A stretch of DNA of 64,000 nt from Massospora cicadina (GCA_022478985.1 JAKSZP010005277.1:273816-337815), one strand, 5' to 3'. Counted from the stretch's first letter, positions 44,322 to 57,254 are shown. Notes: a model not told the origin generated them from the sequence alone. Translations and numbers: made by a program.

Positions 44322-45625
44322 GTGTGCTCAGGGGGTGGTCCATCGAGTGGACACAGGAGATCATCCCCTATAAGGTCTCAGCTGTTCTGCCAATTGAAGG
44401 TTACAGAAGATGCTTTCACTAATAGTATTGCCAAGTTGCTGCAGCAAGGGATGCTCGATCCATCTAAGAGTCTGTGGGCTTTGCCCGTTTTGATTGTAAA
44501 AAAGAAGTACGGCACCAAGTTCATAGTAAAAGACTATCAGAAGCTCAATAGTATTACAAAAAAGGACTTGTACCCTTGCCAAGGATCAACGATGCTTTTT
44601 TGATTAGGGGTAGCCCATTATTTTTCAGCGATGGACTTGATATCAGGTTACTGGAAAATCGAGCTACCCATGGCGGAACAGGAGAAATGCGCTGTAATCA
44701 CATCCAATGGCCTTTATCAACTGACTTGGATGCCTCAAGGGCTGTGTAATGCCCCAGCTACGTTTCAACGAGCCATGGACACTATTCTTAGTGACCTGAA
44801 GCTGCCATGCATCCTCATATACCTTGATGATATCAATGTTTTCTCTCGAACCTTTTTGAAGCACCCTAATCATTTAGAAAGCAGTATTCTGCCATCTTGC
44901 TGAGGCAAAAATCAGAATTAAGCCTTGAAAATGTAACTTCTTCAAAGATCAGTTGGAATACCTGGTGTTTGTGGTAGACTCCAGGGGGCTGAAACCACAG
45001 CTGGCTAAGGTGGAGGCCATCACCAAAATGACTATACCTAATAGTAAATGCAACATGCAGGTATTTTTTGGAATAGTCAATTACTACCGGCGCTTTATCC
45101 TAAACTTTATCTGTATTGGGGGTCACTATTTGAGTTGTTAAAAAAGGATGTTGTGTTTAAATTGATGGAACGTCATTAATACGCCTTTAATACACTTTGC
45201 ACGGCTCTGATCAGTGCACCAGTGTTACATTATTTGAACTTTGATAAGGAGTTTATTTTTCAGACGGATGTGTTCCTTTCTGATGTTGGGGCAGTGCTTT
45301 CTCTGAAAGATGACAAGGGAGAAGAGCATCCTGTAGTGTACTGCAGTCAAAGTCTGAGCTGCCATGAGTGTAATTATACTGTGATTAAGTGGGAGTGCTT
45401 AGCAGTGATCTATGCATATAAGCAATTTAGAGTCTACTTGCCTGGGGTAAAGTTTAAAGTCATAACAGATCACGCATTATTATGCTGGTTGCAGAACCTC
45501 AAATAACCTGAAGGCCGTTTGACTCAATGGGCTCTTAAGCTGCAGGCTTATGACTTCGAGATCCTTTATCGCCTAGGAGTAAAGCATCAGAATGCTGACT
45601 GTTTGTTTTTTTTGCAATTGTTGCC
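44322..45625 (+). pseudogene. pol: Ty3/gypsy reverse transcriptase and RNase H (element E)
   Basis: RT: LLQQGMLDPSKSLWALPVLI (44440), MDLISGYWKIELPM (44631), MPQGLCNAPATFQRAMD, and YLDD at 44820-44831, intact; then LEYLVFVVDSRGLKP. RNase H: frame 45222-45506 with FQTDVFLSDVGAVLS, WECLAVIYAYKQFRVYL and ITDHALLCWL, all in one open frame. It is the best-preserved RNase H in the window. Confidence 0.92.
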
Positions 45626-45639
45626 ATGACGGCAGACCT

Positions 45640-46869
45640 CAGTGATGTAATGTACAATAAGATGCACAGTGGAAAATATGAGGACGAAAAGCCCCAATTG
45701 ATAAAAGCGTTAAATGAGATGCAAATGAATACCTTCCAATGGAATGGGGTACTTTACAAGCAGATTGGCGATTCTACAGTGAATTTTCCACAACCTCAGC
45801 ACAGCTGGGAATTATTATGAGCCCCATAAGGCATTCATACATAGTGGGGTGTGCAAAAAGACGGAGCTGTTGCGCCCTCAGTACTATTGGAAAAGCATGA
45901 ACTTCAATGTGCTTGAAACTATTTATGTTGCCATCTGTGCCAAGTGGAGAAGCCATGCCGCCATAAGACTTCATACCAGGTAGTGAAACCACATTTTTCT
46001 TGGCACACAGTTTTCCTCTATGTCGTTGATACCTTGTCAACAGGAGCCAACTGGTGTAAGTACATTCTGGTGGCAATTGACCACTTGACCCAGTTGATCA
46101 AAGTGAGGGTGATATGGGATTTGGGGGTAGTCACAGTGGCCAAGTTCATAATGGAATATATTATTCAGTGACACAGCTTCCCTCAGTTCATTCTCACTGA
46201 TAACAGAATCAACTTCACCCCACACATAGCCCCAAACTGAACGAGCTTATGGGTATCCGCGGGGTTCTGATGACTCCATACCACCCTGAGTCTAAAGGAA
46301 TGGTTAACAGGTGAACGAGACATTGGTAAACATACTACAAAATTACTAAAGGATTGACCTTCTGATTGGAGCTCCCTCCTTTCCACTGCTGTGTTTTCCT
46401 ATAGCGTTAGTTACCATTCCGCCATGGGGAAGAGCCCCTTCCAAATACTATATGCCTGACTCCCAGCTCTTCTGGCATTACTTTATTCATGTGTAGAAGA
46501 TGCCAGTGGAATGTAACTCTGCTGCTATTTGGCTAACCTTGCAAACACTCTGATCAAATTGCAAACTGAATCATATCCCTTCATCTTAGCCAAAAAGATC
46601 AGGAATCAGGCTGCTGATCAGGTACATCATAGTGGGTTGGCACAGTTCAAATAAGGCAATATGATTCTCTTCCATGACCAATATGGGTTTGGACAGGAAA
46701 CAAGCTGACCAGTATTTGGATTGGTCCATTTAAAGATATAGAGAAAACTGGGGTCTATGCATATACCATCAAGGACCCCGCAAGTGGTCAGATCATTAAC
46801 AAAGTGCACATGAAGTTCTTCTGACCATACAATCAATAGGAGCCTTACCATCCAGTCAAGAGGGGGTAA
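45640..46869 (+). pseudogene. pol: Integrase with GPY/F (element E)
   Basis: The HHCC domain has HKAFIHSG and CHLCQ (45815-45945). Core: VVDTLS (Asp 46028-46030), LTDNRINF (Asp 46199-46201; Gly of DNG replaced by Arg), and ESKGMVNR where the catalytic Glu is expected but Asn is found (near 46303). GPY/F is IGPFKDIEKTGVYAYTIKD, then INKVHMKFF (46720-46824). The Glu loss and the stops make it inactive. Confidence 0.8.
46857..46869 (+). promoter_or_regulatory. Polypurine tract of element E
   Basis: CAAGAGGGGGTAA directly before TGTCGCAG of the 3' LTR. Confidence 0.8.
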
Positions 46870-47430
46870 TGTCGCAGTTCTGATATGACTGGATGATAAT
46901 CTTGGGACAGCTAGGGCAGATTGGAAAGTATCCGCTGAACATGATTTTAGTCACAATTATTTGAGTGCCTCAAGATGAGGCGATACTGGGATATAATTGG
47001 TTATTATTGGATCGCCTCTAAATAAGGCAATAAGGTGATAAGGTGATGTAAACATATGATGAATACAAATTAAATCGCCTACAGTTAGGGCGATATAGAG
47101 CTAAAGAATAACAAGTTGAAATTGAGGCGAATCGGCGGAATAGAATAGTCCAAGCTATGAGAGCTATATTGTCCAAAGCCACTGTATATAAGTGAGATGG
47201 GAGATTGAGAGAAGTAAGTTGTTAATAGTAGAGAGATAGTGAAACAGCGAGAGGTCGCTGTATTTATTAAAAATAAATAAAGAGTCGTTAGGGCAATTGC
47301 TCCTATTTTTAGTATATTTCAAGTGTTTCTGAGGGACTGACGATCCCCACATCATCTGTCTGTTGTTCAGTGGGTTTGACCTGTGCAAACATTATGGGGG
47401 ATCCTAATGATACCATCTAATTTTATAACA
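46870..47430 (+). repeat. 3' LTR of element E
   Basis: TGTCGCAGTTCTG to TTTATAACA, 561 bases, pairing with 40885-41444 throughout. Confidence 0.9.
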
Positions 47431-48601
47431 GTTAGTATGAAGACTATTGCTCAAGTTGATCTTCTAATAGCCAAGATGTTTATTAAGTCCAACACTAAAC
47501 TGTGCTTTTCCTAATCTTGTCTTTTATGGAAAATTGGTAGGGCTTCTTCCCTCTTCTGTAGAACTTAACTAAATTTATGTTCAGAGGTTCTAGGGTGGTT
47601 ATCCTGGTAGAGTTATTCCCTATCTTCAACCTAGTGCAGGTTTTGTTCAACACAAGTTGGAAACCTATACTGGCTAGAAAAAAAACTCGGTGTGGTATAT
47701 TTGTCCCAAGGATGAAAAACCTCAAATACTTTTTTATGTTCAGAAGTTCTATTTTTTCTTCTGTGGAACTTAACTAAGAATCAGGTTCAGAGGTTCTTCT
47801 TTCTCATTACAAAGAGCCCATGGAGATAAAAGAAGATAGACAAAGGATTTTTATCCTTCCAGCTTTAGTCTAAAGAGCAAACAGTCTAAATTATCAAAGC
47901 ACTTAATCTGATAGTACCTTTATATATAGAATTTTTTGTATTTGCTTTATTTAAAAAACCAAGGGAATTTATAAGGGAATTCGGTGCCCTAATCTTTTGT
48001 TAGCGCCCCTAATTGGTACAGCGGGCAGCACCAATAAATTAACCATCCAGGGTCACACAAAATAATATTTTTCTTAATAAGATTTAAGCGGATTCCATAT
48101 GATGAAAAGTGACTTCATCTGGATTTTAATAAAGAACTTTTCCCAACACCTTCACATAACCCGCATCAAGTCATTTTTTTATATAAAACCTCCTTATATA
48201 TTAAGACTCTTCCTCAAAGACAACATGTTACAATCCTAAAAAGGTTAACTCACATGTTTCTTTATCACATGAGGCATCACTCTCCAAGCAACTCATAAAC
48301 TCTTTACTAAATTGATGACTATGCCCAATCATTTCCTACAAGTTAACTAAATTATCAGTAATAAAATCGGCAACCTAATCAATTGTTTATTGTTGGGGAT
48401 CACCCCCAACAAGATATTAATGAACTGGCAGATCAAAACCTGGTAAATTGCTAAATATTCGTTCAGTATAATACTCTAAACAATAGTTATTATATAAACT
48501 TGATAATTATTACATCCACTAGCATAAAAATCCCCAGTGGACAAGCAGATGTAGTACAACAAATTAGCTGGGTAACTTTGGCATATTGAAATCCCAGCAC
48601 A
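47431..48601 (-). repeat. 3' LTR of F, main part right of element E
   Basis: Matches 54820-55894 (shared TAGTATGAA, GGACTTCTTC/GGGCTTCTTCCC, TTATAAGGGAATTCGGTGC and CTAGTGGACAAGC-type blocks). On the minus strand it begins TGTGCTGGGATTT just after the polypurine tract. It contains further TTCAGAGGTTCT motifs related to the hairpin array core. Confidence 0.85.
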
Positions 48602-48612
48602 TCCCCCACTTG
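48602..48612 (-). promoter_or_regulatory. Polypurine tract of element F
   Basis: Minus-strand CAAGTGGGGGA directly before the 3' LTR. Confidence 0.8.
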
Positions 48613-48693
48613 AACAGATTATCTAGCAATGAGTTTTTTTCTGGAAGCATAGAGCCATTTTGATTCTGATAGAATCCGCCAACATGGTTTAAA

Positions 48694-48990
48694 TTATAGT
48701 TCTCTTTGTCCAGCTCCTTTCTTTACTTGATGCATCTCAGGATAAGCTTCTTCTTGATTACATTTCCTTTCCATGTCCTCATCACTACTACCGCTGCAGA
48801 GATTAGTTCCCACAACCCCATGCCGTGCCAGCCTGGTTTGGATGATCTTGTCAGTAAAAGGTGGAAAGCCTTTTCCCCCAAGTTCAGGGTTATATGACAC
48901 TTTGTCATTTAAAGGATCCACTTGGGCGGCTTCTTCAATTCCCTAGTCCCTGTATTCTCCCAGGCTGGGCTCTCCGTTATTGATCAGATC
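48694..48990 (-). pseudogene. Extra acidic reading frame near 3' LTR (element F)
   Basis: A minus-strand frame, open with the Met at 48921 and readable further upstream to about 48990, contains NPELGGKGFPPFTDKIIQT, ARHGVVGTNLCSGSSDED and EEAYPEMHQVKKG. It matches the end of the extra reading frame in element A near 6600-6770. It lies downstream of integrase and the hairpin array, ending about 90 bases before the LTR. Acidic, without a membrane segment. Function unknown. Confidence 0.5.
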
Positions 48991-49284
48991 AAAATTTCAC
49001 TTCCTAGGGATTACCCATAATAGATCTAATTTAACCCCATACTGATCCCACTGATAATATGCTTGTTCATATAAACAACTCAGGACTTCTTACTGGTGAA
49101 CCCAATTAAAACCTGATCTGGTCATGCTCATAACATAAAGAAAAATCACTGGATGCTTTTTTTATGTTGAAAATAAAAATTGGTAATAATATCTTTATCA
49201 TTTTATCTTTTTATATATTTTTATTTTATGATATTTTATATCTATTATTTTTTATTTTTCCTTTTGTTATTTTTCTTTTTTTCA

Positions 49285-49480
49285 ATAAACTTAACCTATA
49301 AGTAGGTTCAGAGGTCAATTTTTTAATTAACCTACTCTGGTTCAGCAGTTCATTTTATTTGAATATAACCAGCTATCATGGTTTAGAAGCCTTTTTTAAG
49401 ACAAACCACCTATCATGGTTCACCGGTGCTTTTCTGGGACTCTACATATAACTTGGACTCACCTATTTTAGTAGGATCGG
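49285..49480 (-). repeat. Array of degenerate hairpin repeats after integrase (element F)
   Basis: Read on the minus strand, five units follow each other: a CCTACTAAAATAGG unit, GAACCATGATAGGTGGTT, AAACCATGATAGCTGGTT, GAACCAGAGTAGGTT and GAACCTACTTATAGGTT, each preceded by an A-rich spacer with CTGCT or CCTCT. Each can fold as a short hairpin. Position and core match the array in element A at 4829-5040. Confidence 0.7.
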
Positions 49481-49559
49481 TGGTCCTTTAGGAACATTAC
49501 AACTTATTATTCCCCTGTATCCGATACTTGAGATATTTAGTATGGACCCAGTGCGCAAT

Positions 49560-50460
49560 ATGACCATCCATGAGGTTCTTAATATTTTTGTCTTCAGTCA
49601 CTGACTTGGTGATCACCTCAATGAACCTGACCACAAAGCATCTAGCTTATTTCTTCTTCCAAAATCATAGGTGTCAAAACAGGCTACCCTGTGCCCTACA
49701 TGATACTTTTGTATCACTTATCAACTCTTGCCATCCATCATCTTCACTTTAATCCTTTTTATGATGATATTGACGCCAGAAATTGCAGTTGGATCATAAT
49801 ACTTGCCAGTTGGTTCAGGAATTGTTTGGTGCTCATCTCAATGTGGTTCTATGGCAGAATAAAAAATAGTAAGAATGCTGCTATTTATCTGTATAGTAAT
49901 TTTTACGGGTCTTTTTCCTGTCACCATATGATAAATTATATTGTAGGCGAAGGTAACTAAACTTAGGTAAATTCCCTAAGTGGAAGGTTTTCCCAAGACC
50001 AATTTTCTCAGTGTTGTGGCCAGCTTTCCATTTACGTGTTCTACCATTCCATTTGTTTCTGGCCAGTATGTAACGGATACCACTCCTCAGATCGCCATAA
50101 GTTTGTTCAGCCTTGGGTTTTACATTGGAGGTGAAATTTAGTTCCATTATCATACAACAAAACTTGCGGACATCTATACCAGTACACTACTTGGTTCATG
50201 ATGAAAATCGCCACGCTTGTAGCATCCAATTTGCTCAATGCTTTGGTTTCTGCCCATCTTTTCAGAATTTCTATTGCCACTATGATGTATTTCAATCCTC
50301 CTTTACTAATACTCAGGGGTCCCATCACGTCTATTGACATTATGCGCCATTCAAGCCCAGGGAGTACTAGCTGTTATCTGATTTTATTTTCTTAATTGTG
50401 TATTTGGCAAACTACGCAACAGGACAGATATTTAGTGAAGTCATAGTTGATCGATTCCCC
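49560..50460 (-). pseudogene. pol: Integrase with GPY/F (element F)
   Basis: Minus strand: HKVATHGG and CCVVCQ (HHCC, 50510-50390), SIDVMGPLSISKGG (Asp 50329-50331), VLLYDNGTKF (Asp 50149-50151), GMVEHVNGKLATTLRKLVLG (Glu 50039-50041), then FIEVITKSVTEDKNIKNLMD and VHTKYLKY (GPY/F, about 49760-49560). All three catalytic residues are preserved, though in different frames. Confidence 0.82.
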
Positions 50461-50699
50461 AATAATAATACTGGTGAATATGGTCCATGGCTTCTCTAGG
50501 CCACCATGAGTGGCAACTTTATGTGCAGATGCGATAATTTCTTCTTGTTCTTATGGCTTTGGGAATATAAGTGTTTAGCGTCCATTGTTTTATATAATTG
50601 TCTGCTTAACATTTCTGTGTTTTACACCACTTTCTTTAGCACACCTTATATTTCACAGGGCTTATTCCTGATATTGCATTCAATCATCCTTTGTAATAA

Positions 50700-51980
50700 C
50701 TCATTCGCTTGATGATAGACAATTTAGACAGAAGGCAATCATAATATTTTGTCAGCATCTTGATGTGCTGCTCCGACCCAGTGTATAATCTCAAAATCAT
50801 AGGATTGCAGTTTTATGGCCCATCTGTCCAGTTGCCCCTTTGGTTCCTTCGTGTTATGAACCAGCGTAAAGATTAGTGGTTGGTCACCGCTTTAGTGTAT
50901 GTTCAACGGATAGACGCTCAGAATGACTTGCTCATAGATCACCACGAGGCATTTAAGTCCATCATGGCAAAATTCTCTCCGCTAACATTATTGCTCCTGT
51001 TCACATAGGACACTGGATGTTCTTCCCCATCAATCACTTGACCCAAAATGACACTAATAACTATCAATAAATCATCATTATGGATAATGAATTCCAAATG
51101 AAATTTGGATATTAAAAGACAGGAGTGGTCATCAAATATAAGAATAACTTATTAAACGATTCCTGGGCCTCGCCATTCCACACAAATCCTTTTTTGGATC
51201 CTTCAATGAGTGGAATAATGGCTCCACGAACCTGGTGAAATCTTTTTATTAAACTTCAATAGTAGCTGACCATCCTAAGATATACTTAGATATCCCAAAC
51301 GCTCTTTGGGATTAAAATCCTTTGATTGCCATAATCTTCTGCTGCTAAGTTTGTACCCCACTGAATTTATTACAAACCCCAAGTACTAAAGAACTTTCCT
51401 GAAGAAACAACATTTCCTCAGTTTGATTGTCAACTTCACTGTCACCAGCACTTGAACACTTCTTCTAAGTGCTCCAAATGATCTGTAAATGTCCTTCTGA
51501 ATACATTGATATCATCCATATATAATAAAATGTAGGATAACTTCACATCACTGAGAATAGAGTCCATTGCTCTCTGGAATGTCAACGGCAAGTTGAACAA
51601 TCCCTGAGCCATTTGGGCCGACTGGTACAGTCCCTGCATGGTAATTATCACACATTTTTCTCTTAATCCTTAATGGAAAATAGACATTCCAATATCCTGA
51701 AATCAAGTCCATCACCAATAAGTAATTGGCATCCACTAGGCGATTGAGTTTATTATCAATTCTCAACTTAAACAAGAGTCCTTTTTAGTGATTTAGTTAA
51801 TCAATGATAATTGATCACTCCTTAATTTTAATTTTCCTTCTTTTTTACAATTATAATGGGCTGCCCATAGACTTGACGATTTAACAAAGAGTTCATGCTC
51901 AACTAGCTTTCTGGTTTCTTCACTGATCACAGCTTTAGCAGCTCTAGACTATTGGAATGATCACATCATTATCACTAGGT
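50700..51980 (-). pseudogene. pol: Ty3/gypsy reverse transcriptase and RNase H (element F)
   Basis: RT: KLVEHELFVKSSSLWA, VMDLISGYWNVYFPL (frame 51775-51548), then the frame 51651-51442 with LPLTFQRAMDSIL and the active site LLYMDDINVF, YMDD at 51511-51522. The connection region follows. RNase H is heavily decayed: VIDGEEHPVSYVNRS is recognisable near 51020-50980. Confidence 0.85.
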
Positions 51981-52166
51981 ATTCCCAAAGTGTCTACCCT
52001 GTAGATCACGTTTTTTGCAAATATCAGGTAATGGTCTTCTTGGGAAAATAGTTCCTGATATTTTTCGAGTAATCTAAGCACATCTTATTGTTGCTACCTT
52101 GATAATTCTAACCAGAGTCTATTAGTTGATCAAAACTTTAGCGCCTTTGACAACATCCACTTATAA

Positions 52167-52970
52167 TCACATCTCTGTCACCGTTCCAAAGTTATGGAAT
52201 TTACAAATCTCTGACGTTAGTGTTAAATGTGAAAATGCAATGATTTGATTTTTCTCCATCTTTATCGGTTTTTCTCCCAGATTATCCAGTAGCACACTTA
52301 TTTCTTTATGTCCCAGCATAATAAGCCCTGGCGCTACCCATGGCTTGATTCTCAATTTCCTCCATGGGCTGATGACTTCTCTATATAGCTGCTCTGGGGT
52401 TTTTGCATTAACCCTGTGTTAACAATTATATTTTTTGGTGGTATAGTATTTGTCATTTTCATTTCCAAGGGTATCCCACATTTTTCTAGGATCTCCTTTG
52501 GCTTTTCCCTTCAGTTTAGTCCAACCAACATGAACTGGATGGGAATGATGCCATCATTGTAAACCAAGTTTACAAAATTGCTTTTCTTTTTCAGCGGCGG
52601 TTATCCTTCCTTCTGATATACCAAGGGCAGGGTTTGCCACAAAAAATGTAAGGATATAGTCCTCAAAATCAGATTTCACACTATATTCTCAGGGATTCTG
52701 TCCTGATAAGTATGTCATAATTTTGATAGCCAACACTATGGTGTTAGGTGATAACACAAGGAATATGGACCAAAGTGACAGTGCACTGTAGGCTCCACAA
52801 AAATATGTAATATCTGATATTTATGTTCCATATTCCTTCCAGTGCTTTAGATCAGGAGTAACCTTCATTTGTTTCACAAATTTTGGTAAAAAGATACTAG
52901 TTGGCGTTCCAATGTCATTTATCGCCCACATTCTCACTCAGTTGGCTATTATATCCACATGGGTACACTC
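52167..52970 (-). pseudogene. pro: Protease and linker to RT (element F)
   Basis: Protease at about 52960-52690: AINDIGTPTSIFLPKFVKQM with D-I-G in place of D-S/T-G, then CGAYSALSLW, parallel to element E. The linker frame 52355-52167 (MRIKPWVAPGLIMLGHKEIS) corresponds to the one kept in element A. Confidence 0.65.
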
Positions 52971-52999
52971 AGAGTATTGTAATAAGTTATTTACTGAGT

Positions 53000-54628
53000 A
53001 AATATCGGCATTATTAATCAAATTGAGATTATGAATTAATTGCACAGATAAATTGTAGAAAAATTCCTTGATCACGCTAATAGGAGAGATACATTCGATT
53101 CATCTATTCTCATTGTAAGCAATTCCTCCACTTTCTTGGTGGATCCAATCTTGTCTGCTAGCTGACGAGCATACAGCTGAGCCACTTATTTTATAACTTT
53201 AAGGTAAACCCCTTTACTCTGGCTCAGATAGAGGCGTTCACGTCCAAGTTAACAACTTGATAGAGTGGGTAAGGTGTTTCATCATCTACAAATAGGTTAG
53301 GAAAATCTATATCGACATTCAATATATTGGGTGGAACAGGTTTGTACACAGTGCAGTTTGTTCCTTGTCTAGACTGAGGGCCCTTTTTCTGACTCTTGAC
53401 TAATTTTCTTCTCTTTCGCCTGGACTAAAGTAACTTTCTCTTGATTTTCTTGCTCCAAAATTATGCAGTGAGAGGTACAGGTTTCCCACATTGGTGGCAG
53501 CAGCTCCGCATCTTGTCCACTAATTCTTGTCTTTTAAGTTTGTTTCCCATCATGTCTCAATTTTGTTGACTCTTATTTGCCTCAGCGAACTTTTAAGTAT
53601 TCTAGGCTTGGGTCTGAATAGCTTTGAAGGGCCAGTTTGGTTTTTAAAAGATTGCTTATAACATTTTTAGATGATCACCATCTGAGAGGTGGACATCAGA
53701 GTCACTAGCAATGAAGCCATTTTTGATGCAAATCATGATTTTGATGAAATTCTTCTTGAATTGTGATTTGTGCGTCAAAATCAAGAAGCACTTTTGCATT
53801 GCCAGGATTTGTGATTCCTGGTAGAATTAAATGAAAAAGGTGGCTAAAATTTCGTCCTTTTTAATTAATGCCCATAAATTCCTGCTTACAATTAGACATC
53901 AACAGATGGCTTCCAAAATCTATTAAAACGTCTTCCTTATCCTCATATGAGCTTAATTGTCCCGTCCATGTGGGGCTACACCAAACTCTGACAATTGGTG
54001 TTTGGGAAGGTCATTATGGTCTCTGCCTTATTTTGGTCACTAAATCTGAACATTGTTTTTTTTAACAATTGAGAAAAATGCAGGGCGTTGTCTTGGTGAA
54101 ATGTGGGTAATTTCAGTTACAATAAAGTTCATCTATAGATCAATTAGCAGGGGATACATGCCCAATGACTCGATTGTCCATAGGAGTAACTTTGGGGCCA
54201 TTTCCAAATTGCTCTAGATGACCTAAGCATATTTCTGGTTGGTTATATCTTCCTGACTGGAGTTTTTAACATGTTGTTTTCAGCTTCTTCCGCCTCCATT
54301 TACGTGCAATCACATTTGTGATTCTCCAGTTCCTCTATTCATTTCAATAGTTGCGCTGTATCTTCAAAATCTGGTCTAAGCATGCTTGATCTGATTTTCG
54401 CTTGCTTTCTGAAATAGTACTTTTTTAATTAATTCACCCTCCTTGTGCTTCAAAAAGAGAGCTTTTTCATAATGGTCATTGTTGATTTTTGATTTTCTTG
54501 ATCTCCCTCAGCTTTTGTCACCTGTTCCTCCAATGTAGTTGAAACTATCCTGTGGCATCAAGTTATTGTATTCTTGTTGATGGTTTCCATTTTGTCCAAA
54601 GATTTTGTAGTTTGTTCTTGTAAGACAT
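53000..54628 (-). pseudogene. gag: Gag (element F)
   Basis: Minus-strand ATG at 54628 opens MSYKNKLQNL, followed by a helical, charged region. A damaged zinc knuckle, CCHQCGKPVPLTA, lies near 53500-53470, in which the first two Cys remain and the later His and Cys are lost. The capsid between them could not be traced in a single frame. Confidence 0.55.
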
Positions 54629-54669
54629 GGTTATATGATCTCCTATTAAATATGGCTTACATTAAATTA

Positions 54670-54687
54670 CCCTTGTATTGAGCACCA
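54670..54687 (-). promoter_or_regulatory. Primer-binding site of element F
   Basis: Minus-strand TGGTGCTCAATACAAGGG two bases after the 5' LTR end. Shared with A and E. Confidence 0.7.
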
Positions 54688-54689
54688 AG

Positions 54690-55894
54690 TGTTAAATTTT
54701 GGGAGCCGTTTACTCTTAACTGATAGTAGCTTACTTATGCTCCTTTGATTGACTAAATTTGTTTTTTGTATGTGCGTTGTTTGGATTTGTTGATAATTAA
54801 TTGAATTGGGCACTAATAGTATGAAACATTAATCTAGTTGAGCTTCTTTTAGCCAGAATGGTTATTAGATCCAACGCTAAATTAGTGCTTTTTTATCTTG
54901 AATTTTCTGAAATATCAGTAGGGACTTCTTCTCTCTTCTGTTGAATTTAACTATGATTAGGTTCAGTGTTAATAAGGGAACTTCTACTTCAAAGACTTGT
55001 CTCCTAATTCCGGCTTAGAGGTTCTCTCCTAAGGCTTATCCAGTGATTACATTTCATTAGCCTTCATGGTGAACTTCTATCCCTTCCTCACTTTAAATGC
55101 AGGAGCCACAAAGATAATGATAAAATTGACAAAGAATCTCTTGTCCTTTCCAACTCTAGTCTCAAGAGCAAAACAGTCTAGATCATCAAAGTACTTATTC
55201 TTAAAGTATTTTTATTGGTAAATATCTATCTGTTTTATAAACATAATGAAAGGGAATTTATAATGGAATTCGGTGCTCAACTTTTCTGTTGGCGTCCCAT
55301 CTGAATAAATGGCGGCTATCACCTATGAATAAACCATCCATGATCACATGAAACAATTATCTTCCTCATCAGTTCTAATTGGATTCTCCCACCAACTCTC
55401 AAAGTGACACCTTCTGTGTTGAATAAAAAGTGTCCCAATGCCTTCACGCAATTCCATTAAGTCACCTTTATTAGGTTAACAACCTTCTTAGGCTCTGGGA
55501 CTCTTACATATAAGCAGTAGGTTGCAACCCAAAAAGGTCAACGCTTAAGTTGCTTTTTCAAGGGCAGCATCCCTCGGCTAACATCTCACAAATCCCTTAG
55601 TTGATCAGGACAAAACCTAATTGAATCATATAATTTAAGTAAATTATAAATATTACAATAAACAACCTAATCGCTTGTTTATTGTTGAGGATCACCCCAA
55701 ATGTTACATCAGTAATCCACTAGATCAAAACCTGGCAAATTACTTAGTTTTAATTCAGGATAATACTCTGAACAATAGTTACTGTATGTAATTAATTAAT
55801 ACCTATATCCACTAGCGGGTTTAGTCCCCTAGTGGACAAGCAATAGTGTTATAGTCAATTAAGCTGGTAATGTGGGCATTATAAAAACCCAACA
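54690..55894 (-). repeat. 5' LTR of element F (1.2 kb)
   Basis: Minus-strand TGTTGGGTTTTT (from 55894) to AAAATTTAACA (54690). It preserves the intact form of the site where element E inserted in the other LTR. Confidence 0.85.
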
Positions 55895-57254
55895 TCAGTA
55901 TTGGTAATAATTAGTGGCTTCTTGTTATTTTGTGTTTTATCTTTCTTGATAGACCGCACATATAGCATCTTGGCCATCATCATTACTATCAATTGAGCTA
56001 ATGTTTAAGCCCTTTCATAGGACTCAATTTAGGTATACTACTGAAAGTTTCACTTAGTAAAAAAAGAAAAATAGATGTTTTTAGGATAGAAATTAATTGT
56101 ATTTGATCATATAAACATACATCCTTTCATTATCAGTAGATGGGTTTTTAGTTGGACAGAGAACTAGAGTATTCTTTGCAATTTTCAATAGTAAAAATAG
56201 ACTAGTACTATTATCAAAGGTGCCAATGGACTTTGAGCACTTATTTTATCTTGACAACAAGATTATGTTCTTTTAATTAGGTATTATTAATCTAAAAAGG
56301 GCTTCAGATAGGTTTTTAACGTATTGTTGCTTTGGCGCTATCCAAACATATCAATTCAATCAACACTTTTAGAAATTTTATTCTTTATTAGTATGCGGAA
56401 ATCTATCAAGATAATTTATCTAGGCTGAGGTCATTCTACAAAATTTATGATTCAATCAAAAATTGTAATGCTTTATTTGACTTTAGTATATAAATATAAA
56501 AGCACAGGATCATCAACAGTATTTATAGTCTTTAGTTGTGATTTTGCAGAAAAAATCATACAAACGTCACTGACAGGAGAGTCTGTAATTTACTCATAGT
56601 ATAAGTTGAAACTCAAAAACTATAATCATGTTTGTTGTTTCTAGAAAGAACTTATCAAATTCTTTCACAAAAATTCTCACTTAAGATGCTCTGGTATTAA
56701 TTTATACTAGCAAAGACCCTGATTGATTAAGGTTTAAAGAGTAATACCTTGTTTATTACCTTATTTTTGTATATGATTTTCGCCTTATAATAGAACTATA
56801 ATATTTTTGTATGTAATGTTCTTCTTATTATGAGACGATGGTTTCTGGTGATAGGAGATTCTTGTAAGATAAAGGGTTCAAAAAAGATAGTAGCAGCTAA
56901 TTAACCCTCATTCCTGGTGTTTTATTCTTAAGATCACTCACATTAATTAAACCCTGCACGTATATTTTGGAAAAGTTTGGCCAAAAGATCATCAATTTTA
57001 GCCAGTTTCTTATGGCTTTACAACTATTTGGAAAGCTCAATAGGCTTTTCTAGAATAACATGAATCTTCTAGTCATTTTTGGGCAAAATTTCCATTTGAA
57101 TTTGGGAACTTCTACCAAGGCAGGCAACAATACAAGCTGGAGATTTCTGCCCTAACAGCTTGCTGACACTCTTTAAGATAAGACTTTGATAAAACCAGAT
57201 AAAGATAACTTAAACATATCATTATTAGATAATATTATTAGATGATTTTCTCAT
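55895..57254. other. Unassigned AT-rich sequence
   Basis: No retroelement protein block recognised. By nesting logic the first part should hold the rest of the 5' LTR of element D, but the similarity to 32540-32745 is not convincing. Confidence 0.3.

Larger units (their letters stand above)
40885..47430 (+). mobile_element. Ty3/gypsy retrotransposon E, complete but decayed, nested in F
   Basis: 6.5 kb with 560-base LTRs at 40885-41444 and 46870-47430, gag, protease, RT, RNase H, integrase, GPY/F, primer-binding site and polypurine tract. Flanking AATAG (40880-40884) and GTTAG (47431-47435) fit a decayed 5-base target duplication; the undisturbed site in the other LTR of F reads CTAATAGTATG near 54817. 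The two LTRs match at nearly nine in ten positions by eye. Confidence 0.9.
40754..55894 (-). mobile_element. Ty3/gypsy element F (minus) with element E nested in its 3' LTR
   Basis: 5' LTR 54690-55894, primer-binding site 54670-54687, gag, protease, RT, RNase H, integrase, GPY/F, hairpin array, extra acidic frame, polypurine tract 48602-48612, and 3' LTR 48601-47431 plus 40884-40754. The 3' LTR is split by element E. With E removed, its length (about 1.3 kb) is close to the 1.2 kb of the 5' LTR. The family is that of A. No clear target duplication is seen at 40753/55895. Confidence 0.85.
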
